From Stenotrophomonas cyclobalanopsidis (GTDB lineage: Bacteria; Pseudomonadota; Gammaproteobacteria; Xanthomonadales; Xanthomonadaceae), in the NCBI RefSeq assembly GCF_008710035.1, contig NZ_VYKI01000010.1, positions 78,979 through 142,978 on the forward strand: a DNA stretch of 64,000 bases. The letters are read 5' to 3'. Position 1 is the first letter of the stretch. Every line of letters begins with the position of its first letter. The translations under genes were made by a program, and so were the position numbers. Below the pieces are notes generated by a model that saw nothing but the letters and a program-made list of their open reading frames with translations, was not told the DNA's origin and did no database searches. This document shows positions 38,111 through 47,855 of the stretch, piece after piece.

Positions 38111-39114
38111 GTGTCGGCAGCCAGCCCGTGCTGGTCGCCGACATCGGCGGCACCAACGCCCGCTTCGCCCTCGCCGACACCTCGCTGGACGCGCCCCTGC
38201 AGAAGGACAGCATCCGCGAGTACGCCGTGGCCGAGTTCCCCTCGCTGGGTGATGCCGCGCGCCACTACCTGGAACAGGTGGGTGCCACCGCCCGCCGCGG
38301 TGTGTTCGCGGTGGCCGGCCGCGTGGACGGTGACGAAGCACGCATCACCAACCACCCGTGGGTGATCTCGCGCAGCCGCACCGCCGCCATGCTCGGCTTC
38401 GACGAACTGCATCTGATCAATGACTTCGCTGCCCAGGCGATGGCCGTGGCCCTGCTGCAGCCGCATGACGTGGTCCAGATCGGCGGCGCGCACTGGGCCC
38501 CGGCCGCACCGGGCGAGCCGCGCAACTACGGCGTGATCGGACCGGGTACCGGGCTCGGGGTCGGTGGGCTCATCGTGCGCCACCACCGTGGCTACGCACT
38601 GGAAACCGAAGGTGGCCACGTCAGCTTCCCGCCGGGCACGCCCGAGGAGATCCGCATCCTGGAAATCCTCTCCGAGCAGTTTGGCCGCGTCTCCAACGAG
38701 CGCCTGATCTGCGGGCCTGGCCTGGTCAACATCCATCGGGCGGTCTGCGAAATGGCAGGCTTCGATCCGGGCCAGCTGCAGCCGGCCGATGTCACCGCCC
38801 GCGCCGCGCTGGGCGACCCGCAGGCGATGCGCACAGTGGACGTGTTCTGTGCCGTGTTCGGCGCCATCGCCGGTGACCTGGTGCTGGTGCAGGGTGCCTG
38901 GGACGGCGTGTTCCTGACCGGTGGCCTGGTGCCGAAGATGCTTGATTCGCTGCAGCATTCCGGCTTCCGCCAGCGCTTCGAACACAAGGGCCGGTTCTCT
39001 TCGATCATGGCGCGGGTGCCGTCGCTGGCGATCATGCACCCCTGCCCCGGGCTGCTGGGTGCCGCCGCCTATGCTGCCGACGCCGAACGTGACGCACCAG
39101 GAGTTGCCGTATGA
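38107..39114 (+). CDS. glk: Glucokinase
   Basis: 335 residues. The phosphate-binding ADIGGTNARFAL identifies the bacterial Glk family. HLINDFAAQAMAV, IGPGTGLGVGGLI and the glucose-binding ETEGGHVSFPPG follow. Phosphorylates glucose with ATP to feed Zwf. Both ends overlap its neighbours by 4 bp (ATGA), so zwf-glk-pgl should be translationally coupled. Confidence 0.95.
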   Translation: MSVGSQPVLVADIGGTNARFALADTSLDAPLQKDSIREYAVAEFPSLGDAARHYLEQVGATARRGVFAVAGRVDGDEARITNHPWVISRSRTAAMLGFDELHLINDFAAQAMAVALLQPHDVVQIGGAHWAPAAPGEPRNYGVIGPGTGLGVGGLIVRHHRGYALETEGGHVSFPPGTPEEIRILEILSEQFGRVSNERLICGPGLVNIHRAVCEMAGFDPGQLQPADVTARAALGDPQAMRTVDVFCAVFGAIAGDLVLVQGAWDGVFLTGGLVPKMLDSLQHSGFRQRFEHKGRFSSIMARVPSLAIMHPCPGLLGAAAYAADAERDAPGVAV

Positions 39115-39833
39115 ATGCTGTCTTCCACGACGACCGCATCGACTTCATCAGCCATGGCGATGCCGATGGCTGGATCGAAGCCGTGGCCGCCGAAATGGCC
39201 CAGGCGATCAACCACGACATCAACGAAGTGGGCCGCGCCCGCATCCTGCTGTCCGGTGGCACCACCCCGGCGCCGGTGTACCAGGCGCTGGCCGAGCTGG
39301 ACGTGCTCTGGGACCGGGTCGAAGTGAGCCTGGCCGATGAGCGCTGGCTGTCGCCGCAGGATCGCGACAGCAATGCCTGGCTGGTACGCGAGCACCTGCT
39401 CAAGCGCGCCGAAGGTGCCCACTTCGATCCGCTGGTGCGCATCGGCAAGCCGCTGCCCGAATGCGTATACACCGCCAACCTGCAGGCCGAGCACAGCCAG
39501 CCGCCGACCCTCGTGGCGCTGGGCATGGGCAACGATGGCCATACCGCCTCGCTGTTCCCGGGCGCGAAGGATCTGGCCCGCGCCCTGGAAAGCACCCTGC
39601 CCTACGCCGCGCTGGACGCCACCGGCTGCCCCGGTGCCAACCAGTGGCCGCTGCGCATCACCCTGACCCCGCGCGGTCTGGGCCAGTGCCGCCAGCGCCT
39701 GCTGCTGCTGCGCGGCAAGCAGAAGCTGCAGGTCCTGCGCCAGGCGCTGGACAGCAACGACCCGCAGCAGTACCCGATCCTCAATGCAATCAACCTGGAC
39801 GGCGCGCGCCTGCGCGTGCACTGGGCTGATTGA
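39111..39833 (+). CDS. pgl: 6-phosphogluconolactonase
   Basis: 240 residues. DevB/SOL-type lactonase with ILLSGGTTPAPVYQAL, VSLADERWL, LGMGNDGHTASLFPG and a final ITLTPRGL. Hydrolyses 6-phosphogluconolactone to 6-phosphogluconate between Zwf and Edd. 57 bp separate it from edd. Confidence 0.95.
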   Translation: MNAVFHDDRIDFISHGDADGWIEAVAAEMAQAINHDINEVGRARILLSGGTTPAPVYQALAELDVLWDRVEVSLADERWLSPQDRDSNAWLVREHLLKRAEGAHFDPLVRIGKPLPECVYTANLQAEHSQPPTLVALGMGNDGHTASLFPGAKDLARALESTLPYAALDATGCPGANQWPLRITLTPRGLGQCRQRLLLLRGKQKLQVLRQALDSNDPQQYPILNAINLDGARLRVHWAD

Positions 39834-39890
39834 CGTCGGCGGCGGCGTCCGCTGCCGCTTGCCTCTCGCCACCTTGAACGCTGGTAGCCA

Positions 39891-41807
39891 ATGAGCCTCC
39901 ATCCGCAACTGCAAGCCATCACCGATCGCGTCATCCGCCGCAGCGCCGCGTCGCGCGCCGCCTACCTGGCCGCGATCGACGCCGCCCTGCGCGATGGCCC
40001 GTTCCGCAGCCGCCTGAGCTGCGGCAACCTCGCCCACGGCTTCGCCGCCTGCGGCACGACCGACAAGAGCCGCCTGCGCGGCGGCGTGACCCCGAACCTG
40101 GGCATCATCACCGCCTACAACGACATGCTGTCGGCGCATCAGCCGTTCGAGACCTACCCGGAGCAGATCCGCGAGATCGCGCGTGAACTCGGCGCCACCG
40201 CGCAGGTGGCCGGCGCGGTGCCGGCGATGTGCGACGGCGTGACCCAGGGTCGTGGCGGCATGGAACTGTCGCTGTTCTCGCGCGATGTGATCGCGCAGGC
40301 CACGGCCATCGGCCTCAGCCACGATATGTTCGACACCACGATCCACCTTGGTGTGTGCGACAAGATCGTGCCGGGCCTGCTGATCGGCGCACTGGCCTTC
40401 GGCCATCTGCCAGCGGTGTTCGTGCCGGCCGGCCCGATGACCCCGGGCATCCCGAACAAGCAGAAGGCCGAAGTGCGCGAGCGCTATGCAGCCGGCGAAG
40501 CCACCCGCGAGGAACTGCTGGAAGCCGAGTCCGCCTCGTACCACGGCGTCGGCACCTGCACCTTCTACGGCACCGCTAATTCCAACCAGGTGCTGCTGGA
40601 AGCGATGGGCGTGCAGCTGCCAGGCGCATCCTTCGTCAACCCGGATACGCCGCTGCGCGATGCGCTCACCCGGGAAGCCACCGAGCGTGCGCTGGACATC
40701 ACCGCGCTGGGCGACGATTTCCGTCCGCTGGGCCGCATCATCGACGAGCGCGCGATCCTCAACGCGGTCATCGCGCTGATGGCCACCGGCGGTTCGACCA
40801 ACCACACGATCCACTGGGTCGCCGTGGCCCGCGCCGCCGGCATCGTGCTGACCTGGGACGATTTCGACGAGCTGTCGCAGCTGGTTCCGCTGCTGGCCCG
40901 CGTCTATCCGAACGGCGAAGCCGACGTGAACCGCTTCGCCGCGGCCGGTGGCCCGGCGTTCGTGTTCGGCGAGCTGATCAAGGCCGGCCTGATGCACGGC
41001 GACATCGTCAGCGTGGCCCGTGGCGGCATGGCCGACTACGCCCGCGAGCCGCAGCTGCGCGATGGCAAGCTGGTGTACCTGCCGGGCCTGGAACGCAGCG
41101 CCGATGAAGAAGTGGTGCGCAGCGTCGACAACCCGTTCGAAAGCCAGGGTGGCCTGCGCCTGCTGCGCGGCAACCTGGGCAAGTCCCTGATCAAACTGTC
41201 GGCGGTGAAGCCGCAGTACCGCACCATCGAGGCACCGGCCGTGGTGGTCGACGCGCCGCAGGTGCTGAACAAGCTGCACGCCGGTGGCCTGCTGCCCGAG
41301 CATTTCGTGGCGGTGGTGCGTTACCAGGGCCCGCGTGCGAACGGCATGCCGGAACTGCATTCGCTGGCGCCGCTGCTGGGCCTGCTGCAGAACCAGGGCC
41401 GGCGCGTGGCGCTGGTCACCGACGGTCGTCTGTCCGGTGCATCGGGCAAGATCCCGGCGGCGATCCACGTGACGCCGGAGGCGGCGCGCGGTGGCCCGCT
41501 GGCCAAGGTGCGCGAAGGCGACATGATCCGCCTGGACGGTGAAGCCGGCACGCTGGAAGTGCTGGTGGATGCGGCCGAGTGGGCGGCGCGTTCGCTGGCG
41601 CCGAACACGGCACCGGCGGCGCATGACCTCGGCCGCAACCTGTTCGCGATCAACCGTCGCGTGGTGGGTCCGGCGGACCAGGGGGCGATTTCGATTTCGT
41701 GCGGGCCGGCGGCGGCCGATGGTGGGCCGTGGGATTACGATGCGGAATATGAGCTGGGGCACGATGCTGCGGCAGCGGCGGCGCCGCATGAGGCAAAAGA
41801 CGCCTGA
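39891..41807 (+). CDS. edd: 6-phosphogluconate dehydratase
   Basis: 638 residues, IlvD/Edd family. Early [19 protein letters not shown], the Fe-S Cys blocks [12 protein letters not shown] and [26 protein letters not shown], then [18 protein letters not shown] near the C-terminus. Converts 6-phosphogluconate to KDPG. Continues the zwf-glk-pgl operon. Confidence 0.96.
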   Translation: MSLHPQLQAITDRVIRRSAASRAAYLAAIDAALRDGPFRSRLSCGNLAHGFAACGTTDKSRLRGGVTPNLGIITAYNDMLSAHQPFETYPEQIREIARELGATAQVAGAVPAMCDGVTQGRGGMELSLFSRDVIAQATAIGLSHDMFDTTIHLGVCDKIVPGLLIGALAFGHLPAVFVPAGPMTPGIPNKQKAEVRERYAAGEATREELLEAESASYHGVGTCTFYGTANSNQVLLEAMGVQLPGASFVNPDTPLRDALTREATERALDITALGDDFRPLGRIIDERAILNAVIALMATGGSTNHTIHWVAVARAAGIVLTWDDFDELSQLVPLLARVYPNGEADVNRFAAAGGPAFVFGELIKAGLMHGDIVSVARGGMADYAREPQLRDGKLVYLPGLERSADEEVVRSVDNPFESQGGLRLLRGNLGKSLIKLSAVKPQYRTIEAPAVVVDAPQVLNKLHAGGLLPEHFVAVVRYQGPRANGMPELHSLAPLLGLLQNQGRRVALVTDGRLSGASGKIPAAIHVTPEAARGGPLAKVREGDMIRLDGEAGTLEVLVDAAEWAARSLAPNTAPAAHDLGRNLFAINRRVVGPADQGAISISCGPAAADGGPWDYDAEYELGHDAAAAAAPHEAKDA

Positions 41808-41857
41808 GTTGTTGGAAGAGCGCTGCGGGTTCGCGTTGGCGGTCAGTGTCCTGGTTG

Positions 41858-41961
41858 AGGCGGTGGATAGGCCCCACCAGGACACGCCGTGAACCCATCC
41901 ATGGGGGCTCGTAGGCGCCATCCATGGCGCCTGCGGTCCTGGTGGGGCCTATCCACCGCCT
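41858..41961. repeat. Long inverted repeat, copy A (26-bp perfect arms, 52-bp core)
   Basis: Arms 41858-41883 and 41936-41961 are exact complements (left begins AGGCGGTGGATAGG, ends CCAGGAC). The core 41884-41935 contains two small palindromes, CCCATCCATGGGG and GGCGCCATCCATGGCGCC. The right flank continues TCCGGACAGTTT. Lies between edd and eda, so the transcript could fold a very strong hairpin there. Related copies at 53714, 53963 and 63917 share the core but not the arms. Confidence 0.85.
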
Positions 41962-42034
41962 CCGGACAGTTTGCTGGCGCCCTCGCGCCGCGAAGTGATC
42001 ACTGAAAAGCACAAACAAGAGCAAGGGCAAAAGC

Positions 42035-42694
42035 ATGGGTATCGAACAACATCAGGTGAAGGCGGCGGAACTGCTGCATGCGGCGGGCATCCTGCCGGTG
42101 GTGACGATTCATACGCTTGACCAGGCGCGTGCGGTGAGTGCGGCGCTGCTGGAGGGTGGCCTGCCGGCCATCGAGCTGACGCTGCGTACGCCGGTGGCGA
42201 TGGAAGCGCTGGCGATGCTCAAGCGCGAGCTGCCCGATGTGGTGGTGGGTGCGGGCACGGTGCTGACCGTGGAGCAGATGCAGCAGTCGATCGATGCGGG
42301 CGCGGATTTCCTGGTGACGCCGGGTACGCCGCCAGTGCTGGCCGATGCACTGGCGGCGGCACCGCTGCCGGTGGTGCCAGGTGCGGCCACGCCGACCGAG
42401 CTGCTTTCGCTCTACGCGCGCGGTTTCCGCGTGTGCAAGCTGTTCCCGGCCACGGCCGTGGGTGGCCTGGCGATGATCAAGGGCCTGGCCGGCCCGGTCG
42501 CCGACCTCAAGCTGTGCCCGACCGGTGGCATCACCGAAAACACCGCCGCCGAGTACCTCGAGCAGAAGAACGTGGTCTGCATCGGTGGCTCGTGGATGGT
42601 CCCGGGCAACTGGATCGCCGACGGCGCGTGGGACAAGGTGCGCGCCAGCGCCGCCGACGCCGCGAAGATCATCAAGCGCGTCCGCGGCCACTGA
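42035..42694 (+). CDS. eda: KDPG/KHG aldolase
   Basis: 219 residues. Class I aldolase: GLPAIELTLRTP holds the catalytic Glu, the Schiff-base Lys is in RVCKLFPATAVGG, and GAGTVLTVEQM plus CPTGGITENTAAEYL bind phosphate. Splits KDPG to pyruvate and glyceraldehyde-3-phosphate. The 227-bp gap to edd holds long inverted repeat A, so eda may be partly uncoupled from the operon. Confidence 0.96.
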   Translation: MGIEQHQVKAAELLHAAGILPVVTIHTLDQARAVSAALLEGGLPAIELTLRTPVAMEALAMLKRELPDVVVGAGTVLTVEQMQQSIDAGADFLVTPGTPPVLADALAAAPLPVVPGAATPTELLSLYARGFRVCKLFPATAVGGLAMIKGLAGPVADLKLCPTGGITENTAAEYLEQKNVVCIGGSWMVPGNWIADGAWDKVRASAADAAKIIKRVRGH

Positions 42695-42707
42695 GCCCAA
42701 CCCAGGT

Positions 42708-42777
42708 GTAGAGCCGAGCCAACGCTCGGCTCCGCGCCTGCGGACCGGAAGGCAGCCGAGCATGGGCTCGGCTCTAC
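42708..42777. repeat. Facing pair of SMAG palindromes (GAGCCGAG stem)
   Basis: GTAGAGCCGAGC...GCTCGGCTC at 42708-42732 and its mirror copy ending CTAC at 42754-42777, between convergent eda and the response regulator gene. Confidence 0.85.
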
Positions 42778-42792
42778 AGAAGTCCGAATCAG

Positions 42793-43440
42793 TTACAGCG
42801 GCCGTGCCGGATCCACCAACCCGTACTGGCTGGCCATGCGCGCCAACGCAATGTTGTCGCTGATCCCCATCTTCTCGAACAACCGCGCCTTGTGCGTGTT
42901 CACCGTCTTCGCACTCAGGCTCAAGCGCCGCGCGATGTCTTCCTGGCGCAGGCCCTGGGTCAGCAGCAGCGCCACTTCCAGCTCGCGCGGCGACAGCGTA
43001 TCGAAGGGCGAGGCATTGCCTTCCACCGTGGACAGCGCCAGGTTCTGCGCGATGCTGGTGCCCAGGTAACGGCGCCCGGCCGCGACGTCACGCACCGCAC
43101 GCAGCAGTTCCTGCGCATCGCAGCCCTTGCCGATGTAGCCGGCGGCGCCCGCTTCCAGCAGTCGCTTCGGCAGCGGGCCGTCTTCCAGCACGGACACGAT
43201 CACCACGCGCGTGGCACGGTGGCCTCGGACGATGCGTTCGGTCACTTCCATGCCGCTGACGCCGGGCAGGTGCAGGTCGCACAGCACCACGTCCGGCAGC
43301 AGCTGGCGGATCTCGCGCAAGCCGTCTTCGCCGGTCTCGGCTTCGCCCACCACCTCGATGTCGGTTTCACTCGACAAGATCATCTTCATACCGGTGCGGA
43401 CCAGCGCGTGGTCGTCCACCAGGTAGACTCGAATCGTCAT
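42793..43440 (-). CDS. NarL/FixJ-family response regulator (GacA/UvrY-like)
   Basis: 215 residues. Receiver domain with phospho-acceptor Asp55 (VVLCDLHLPG) and Lys in GYIGKGC. The C-terminal LuxR HTH reads LSPRELEVALLLTQGLRQED and AKTVNTHKARLFEKMGI. Length and the DNA-binding sequence resemble GacA/UvrY, which control csr-type small RNAs. No histidine kinase is adjacent, as usual for GacA; the GacA identity is suggestive only. Confidence 0.85.
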   Translation of the reverse strand: MTIRVYLVDDHALVRTGMKMILSSETDIEVVGEAETGEDGLREIRQLLPDVVLCDLHLPGVSGMEVTERIVRGHRATRVVIVSVLEDGPLPKRLLEAGAAGYIGKGCDAQELLRAVRDVAAGRRYLGTSIAQNLALSTVEGNASPFDTLSPRELEVALLLTQGLRQEDIARRLSLSAKTVNTHKARLFEKMGISDNIALARMASQYGLVDPARPL

Positions 43441-43640
43441 TCACGTACCTCTTCGAATGCGGCCATTGCGGGCCACGCTAGGCAGGGCATGCGCGCACCG
43501 CAAGCACGATGACTGCGCAAAAACGGCGTTCTGCCTTGCGCATCACATTCTTCGCACATCGATGTTGCCCCCTGTCCCACAGAACCCGTAACAACGAAAC
43601 AACCCGCTGCTGCATGGACGTCCCCGAAGGGGCATCCACG

Positions 43641-44390
43641 TCACTCCCCTGTTGCGATCGCTTCGCTGGCCGCTGATGGCGGCGAACCGCTGCGTCGCCA
43701 AGGTTGCCGGCGACTGAACATGACCAGATAGCACCCTACCACCCAAACCAGCGCCGCACACCATCCGGCGAGGATATCGGAGGGGTAATGCACCCCGAGA
43801 TAGACCCGCGAGAGGCTGACCAGCAGGCTGAACAGCGGCGTCAGCACCAGCACCGGCCAGCGCCAGCGGGTGTTCCACGCCAGCAGCACCAGGGTCGCGG
43901 CCAGGGTCATGGTGCCCATCGCGTGGCCGCTGGGGAAGCTGAACGTCGATTCCGGCGCGATCGATTCCCACAGGCTAGGGCGGTCGCGCTGGAAGAATTG
44001 CTTGCTGCCCATGTTCAGCAGCGCCGAGCCGACGAAGCACACCGCCACGAAGGTCGCCTCGCGCCAGCGCCGCCGCCACAGCAGCGCGCCAGCGATCAGC
44101 ACGTCCGTCGGGATCAGGAACCACTCGTACCCCAGTTTCGACAGCAGCACGAAGCAACGGTCCAGCCACGGCGAATGCAGCCCGTGCATCTGCCACAGCA
44201 GCGGGGCGTCGAAGTGGAACGACTCGAACTCGTGCACTTCATCTGCCAGGGCGACGAAGCCGGCCAGCGGCAGCAGCACGCCGGCAAACAGCAGCACCAG
44301 GCGCCACGTATTGCGCCCCATCCAGTGTCGGAAGCCGGACGCCGGTTCCGGCGCGGCCAGGATAGGCGGCTTACCCGCCGATCCGGACAT
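43641..44390 (-). CDS. PAP2-family membrane phosphatase
   Basis: 249 residues, about six TM helices. The PAP2 motifs are KQFFQRDRP (domain 1), SFPSGHAMG (domain 2) and [12 protein letters not shown] (domain 3). Such enzymes dephosphorylate undecaprenyl-pyrophosphate or lipid phosphates on the periplasmic side. Its start overlaps the 3' end of ispG by 20 bp; since IspG feeds isoprenoid synthesis, an undecaprenyl-PP substrate is plausible but not shown. The 200-bp gap 43441-43640 holds only a weak GGACGTCCCC/GGGGCATCC hairpin. Confidence 0.9.
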   Translation of the reverse strand: MSGSAGKPPILAAPEPASGFRHWMGRNTWRLVLLFAGVLLPLAGFVALADEVHEFESFHFDAPLLWQMHGLHSPWLDRCFVLLSKLGYEWFLIPTDVLIAGALLWRRRWREATFVAVCFVGSALLNMGSKQFFQRDRPSLWESIAPESTFSFPSGHAMGTMTLAATLVLLAWNTRWRWPVLVLTPLFSLLVSLSRVYLGVHYPSDILAGWCAALVWVVGCYLVMFSRRQPWRRSGSPPSAASEAIATGE

Positions 44391-45636
44391 ACTTCTGTTC
44401 GACGTAATCGTCGATCAGGGCAACGAATTCCTGGGCGATGTTGTCGCCACGCAGGGTCACCTTCTTCTCGCCGTCGACGAACACCGGCGCGGCCGGTGTT
44501 TCGCCGGTGCCCGGCAGGGAAATGCCGATGTTGGCGTGGCGCGACTCACCCGGGCCGTTGACGATGCAGCCCATCACCGCCAGGGTCATGTTTTCCGCAC
44601 CGGGGTGCTGCACCTTCCAGACCGGCATCTTCTCGCGCACGTGGTTCTGCACGACCTTGGCCAGTTCCTGGAAGAACTCGGAGGTGGTGCGGCCGCAGCC
44701 CGGGCAGGCGGTGACCAGCGGGGTGAAGGCGCGCTGGCCGGTGGTCTGCAGCAGTTCCTGGGCGACGATCACTTCCTGCGTACGCGACTGCCCCGGCTCG
44801 GGCGTCAGCGAAATGCGGATGGTGTCACCGATGCCCTCCTGCAGCAGCACGCTCAGCGCCGCCGCCGAAGCGACGATGCCCTTGCTGCCGATGCCGGCTT
44901 CGGTCAGGCCCAGGTGCAGGGCGAAATCCGAACGCTGGGCCAGGTCGCGGTACACCGCGATCAGTTCCTGCACGCCGCTGACCTTGGCCGACAGAATGAT
45001 GCGATCGCGCGGCAGGCCGATCTCCACCGCCTGCTCGGCCGAATCCAGCGCCGAACGGATCAGCGCCTCGCGCAGCACGCGGCCGGCGTCCCAGGGGTGT
45101 TCGCGGTGGTTGTTCTCGTCCATCAGCTTCGCCGCCAGGGCCTGGTCCAACGAACCCCAGTTGGCGCCGATGCGCACCGGCTTGTTGTAGCGGATGGCGA
45201 ATTCGATCAACTGGGCGAACTGCAGGTCCTTCTTCTTGCCGAAGCCGACGTTGCCCGGGTTAATGCGGTATTTGGCCAGCGCTTCGGCGCAGGCCGGCTC
45301 GGCCGTCAGCAGCTGATGGCCGTTGTAGTGGAAGTCGCCGATCAGGGGTACGTCGATGCCCATCATCGCCAGCTTGTCGACGATGCGCGGAATGGCCGCG
45401 GCCGCCTCGACAGTGTTGACGGTCAAGCGCACCATTTCCGAACCGGCCCGCCACAACTCGGCCACCTGCTTCACGCTGGAGGCAACGTCGGAGGTGTCGG
45501 TGTTGGTCATCGACTGCACCACCACGGGCTTGCCGCCACCTACGGTGACCCCGCCGATCTGGACGGCATGGGTCTGGCGACGGGACCAGGCGGTGGCATC
45601 GAAGGGTTGGGTCGGGCGGGTGACGGCGTCGTGCAT
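44371..45636 (-). CDS. ispG: (E)-4-hydroxy-3-methylbut-2-enyl-diphosphate synthase
   Basis: 421 residues. Fe-S reductive enzyme of the MEP isoprenoid pathway. N-terminal TIM-barrel part with [14 protein letters not shown] and RINPGNVGF. 4Fe-4S Cys in [14 protein letters not shown] and [11 protein letters not shown]; the conserved Glu follows in the latter. Divergent from the RegB-like kinase gene, 114 bp between starts. Confidence 0.97.
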   Translation of the reverse strand: MHDAVTRPTQPFDATAWSRRQTHAVQIGGVTVGGGKPVVVQSMTNTDTSDVASSVKQVAELWRAGSEMVRLTVNTVEAAAAIPRIVDKLAMMGIDVPLIGDFHYNGHQLLTAEPACAEALAKYRINPGNVGFGKKKDLQFAQLIEFAIRYNKPVRIGANWGSLDQALAAKLMDENNHREHPWDAGRVLREALIRSALDSAEQAVEIGLPRDRIILSAKVSGVQELIAVYRDLAQRSDFALHLGLTEAGIGSKGIVASAAALSVLLQEGIGDTIRISLTPEPGQSRTQEVIVAQELLQTTGQRAFTPLVTACPGCGRTTSEFFQELAKVVQNHVREKMPVWKVQHPGAENMTLAVMGCIVNGPGESRHANIGISLPGTGETPAAPVFVDGEKKVTLRGDNIAQEFVALIDDYVEQKYVRIGG

Positions 45637-45750
45637 GGGCGCATTCTACCGCCCGGCCCTGCATTCCGGGCGATTCCCATTCAGCCGTCGGCACGTCTGC
45701 GGCCGATTGTCGCAGGCAGGTTGCCCGGTGAACGCATACGATGGTCGGGC

Positions 45751-46977
45751 ATGACCGGTCCCGACGCCCCCTTCCTACGTACCCTGTGCAGCCTGCGCTG
45801 GCTGGCCGTGGCCGGCCAGGCCGCGACGATCCTGGTCGCCACCTGGGTCCTTGGCCTGCCGCTGCCGCAGCTGCCGCTGTGGGCGGGCGTGGCCGTGCTC
45901 GCCGTGTTCAACCTGTATACGCAGCTGCGCCCGGAGCCCGACGACACCGCGCCGCTGACCGCGTTCGGCCATATCCTGGTCGACGTCATCATCCTGACCT
46001 GGATGGTCGGCTGGAGCGGCGGCATCGCCAACCCCTTCGGCTCGCTGTTTCTCATCCTGATCGCGCTGGCCGCCTTCGCCCTGCCCCTGCGCTGGGCCCT
46101 GGCGGTGGCCACCGCCTGCCTGCTCGGCTATGCCGCCAGCGGCCTGTTCGGGCAGCCGCTGCCGAGCGGCTACTTCCGCGCGCTCGACCTCAACCGCTGG
46201 GGCGTGGTCGCCAACTTCCTGCTGTCGGCGGCGGTGGTGCTGACCTTCTCCACCCGCTTGGCGATGGCCCTGCGCGTGCGCGAACTGGAACTGTCGGCGC
46301 TGCGCGAGCGCTTCGCCCGCAACGAGGGCATCGTCGCCCTGGCCACGCACGCCGCGTCGGTGGCGCACGAGCTGAACACCCCGCTGGCGACCATGACCCT
46401 GCTCGCCGACGATGTGGCCGAGCGCAGTGAAGAACCGGAAGTCCGCGAGGACATGGAAACCCTGCGCGAACTGCTTGTGCAATGCCGTGAGCGCGTGCTG
46501 GCGCTGGCCGCACCGGCCTCCACCGACGGCCCGGGCCGCAGCCATTCCAGCGCCCAGCAGGTGCTGGAACAGTGGCGCCTGGTGCGCCCGACCATCGATC
46601 TGCACCGCAATGACGATGCACCGCTGCGCCTGCCGCTGGACCCCGGCGTTGGGCACCTGCTGATGGTGCTGCTGAACAACGCCGCCGATGCCGGCGAACA
46701 GGCCGGGCGACCGCGCGTGGACCTGGAGCTGCGCATCGACGGCGAGGACCTGATCGGCGAAGTGCGCGACTACGGCCATGGCTTCAATGCGCGCGCCGCG
46801 GTGCTGCCGGGCAAGCTGTTCGGCAGCAGCAAGAGTGAGGGCATGGGCGTCGGCCTGGCCCTGTCCCACGCCACCATTGAACGCCTGCAGGGCGAAATGT
46901 GGATGCGCCCGGCGCAAGGCGCCGGCAGCCGCGTCGGCTTCCGCCTGCCCCTGGCTCCCCACGAGGAAACCCCATGA
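45751..46977 (+). CDS. RegB/PrrB-like redox-sensing histidine kinase
   Basis: 408 residues from ATG 45751; an apparent longer open frame upstream runs antisense to ispG and is ignored. Six TM segments (about 15-165) contain GGIANPFGSLF, the GGxxNPF quinone-binding heptapeptide of RegB. Phospho-acceptor His206 in SVAHELNTPLATM, then N-box LLNNAADAGEQ, GEVRDYGHGF and GMGVGLALSHATIERL. Should sense the membrane quinone pool or redox state and phosphorylate the coupled regulator encoded next (ATGA overlap). Orthologues: PrrB, ActS, RoxS. Confidence 0.9.
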   Translation: MTGPDAPFLRTLCSLRWLAVAGQAATILVATWVLGLPLPQLPLWAGVAVLAVFNLYTQLRPEPDDTAPLTAFGHILVDVIILTWMVGWSGGIANPFGSLFLILIALAAFALPLRWALAVATACLLGYAASGLFGQPLPSGYFRALDLNRWGVVANFLLSAAVVLTFSTRLAMALRVRELELSALRERFARNEGIVALATHAASVAHELNTPLATMTLLADDVAERSEEPEVREDMETLRELLVQCRERVLALAAPASTDGPGRSHSSAQQVLEQWRLVRPTIDLHRNDDAPLRLPLDPGVGHLLMVLLNNAADAGEQAGRPRVDLELRIDGEDLIGEVRDYGHGFNARAAVLPGKLFGSSKSEGMGVGLALSHATIERLQGEMWMRPAQGAGSRVGFRLPLAPHEETP

Positions 46978-47537
46978 GTGCCTCAACCCTCGGCCTGCTG
47001 GTCGACGACGACGAACTGTACCTGCGCACGCTGCAGCGCAGCCTGGCCCGCAAGGGCCTGGAAACGCAGACCGCGCAGGATGCCGCCAGCGCGCTGGCTC
47101 TGGCCCGCCAGCACCCGCCGGCGTTCGCGCTGATCGATCTGAAGCTGGGCAGCGATTCGGGCCTGGCGCTGATCCAGCCGCTGCGTGCCCTGCGCGCGGA
47201 CATGCGGATCCTGCTGGTAACCGGCTACGCCAGCATCGCCACCGCGGTGGAGGCGATCAAGCTGGGGGCGGACGACTACCTGCCGAAGCCGGCAACGGTC
47301 CCGATGATCCTGCGTGCACTGGGCGAGGAAGACGACGGCCCGGCCGATGACGGCGAAATGGAAGTGCCCGACGCGATGACGCCGATCAGCCGCCTGCAGT
47401 GGGAACACATCCAGCAGGCGATGCATGAGACGGGCGGCAACGTGTCGGCCGCCGCGCGCCTGCTGGGCATGCACCGACGCTCGCTGCAGCGCAAGCTGGC
47501 CAAGCGGCCGAGCCCGGAACGCGACCCGAGCCGCTGA
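46974..47537 (+). CDS. RegA/PrrA-like response regulator
   Basis: 187 residues from ATG 46974. Receiver domain with phospho-acceptor Asp55 (FALIDLKLGSDSGL), Thr in LLVTGYASI and Lys in YLPKPAT. A Pro-containing linker joins it to a Fis-type HTH: GGNVSAAARLLGMHRRSLQR, nearly the RegA recognition helix. Pairs with the RegB-like kinase to control respiration and redox genes; targets are not visible here. Confidence 0.92.
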   Translation: MSASTLGLLVDDDELYLRTLQRSLARKGLETQTAQDAASALALARQHPPAFALIDLKLGSDSGLALIQPLRALRADMRILLVTGYASIATAVEAIKLGADDYLPKPATVPMILRALGEEDDGPADDGEMEVPDAMTPISRLQWEHIQQAMHETGGNVSAAARLLGMHRRSLQRKLAKRPSPERDPSR

Positions 47538-47549
47538 CGCGGCAAATCC

Positions 47550-47847
47550 GCCGGGCGTGGCCCGGCGCTACCAGGCGGGCATTGCGTTCGCCGGGCATGG
47601 CCCGGCGCTACCGGGTGGACATTACGTTCGCCGGGCACGGCCCGGCGCTACCGGGCGGACATTACGCTCGCCGGGCACGGCCCGGCGCTACCGGGCGGAC
47701 ATTACGTTCGCCGGGCACGGCCCGGCGCTACCGGGCGGACATTACGTTCGCCGGGCGTGGCCCGGCGCTACCAGGCGGGCATTGCGTTCGCCGGGCGTGG
47801 CCCGGCGCTACCGGCGTAACGAGGGTAGCGCCGGGCCATGCCCGGCG
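47550..47847. repeat. Tandem SMAG array: seven units at 40-bp period plus one inverted copy
   Basis: CGCCGGGC(G/A)(T/C)GGCCCGGCG-CTAC units begin at 47550, 47590, 47630, 47670, 47710, 47750 and 47790. They are separated by near-identical 17-bp linkers (ATTACGTT or ATTGCGTT core). One opposite-oriented GTAG copy ends at 47847. The array lies between the convergent regA-like and pgi genes. Confidence 0.92.
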
Positions 47848-47855
47848 GCCGTACC

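Noticed and set aside
43870..45750. Very long open frame continuing upstream of the RegB-like kinase
   Set aside because: It runs antisense through ispG and the PAP2 gene; the kinase starts at 45751 with the family N-terminus. High GC keeps antisense frames open.
47550..47847. 40-bp periodic palindromes resembling a CRISPR array
   Set aside because: Linkers are nearly identical between units and only 17 bp long; no cas genes. SMAG array.
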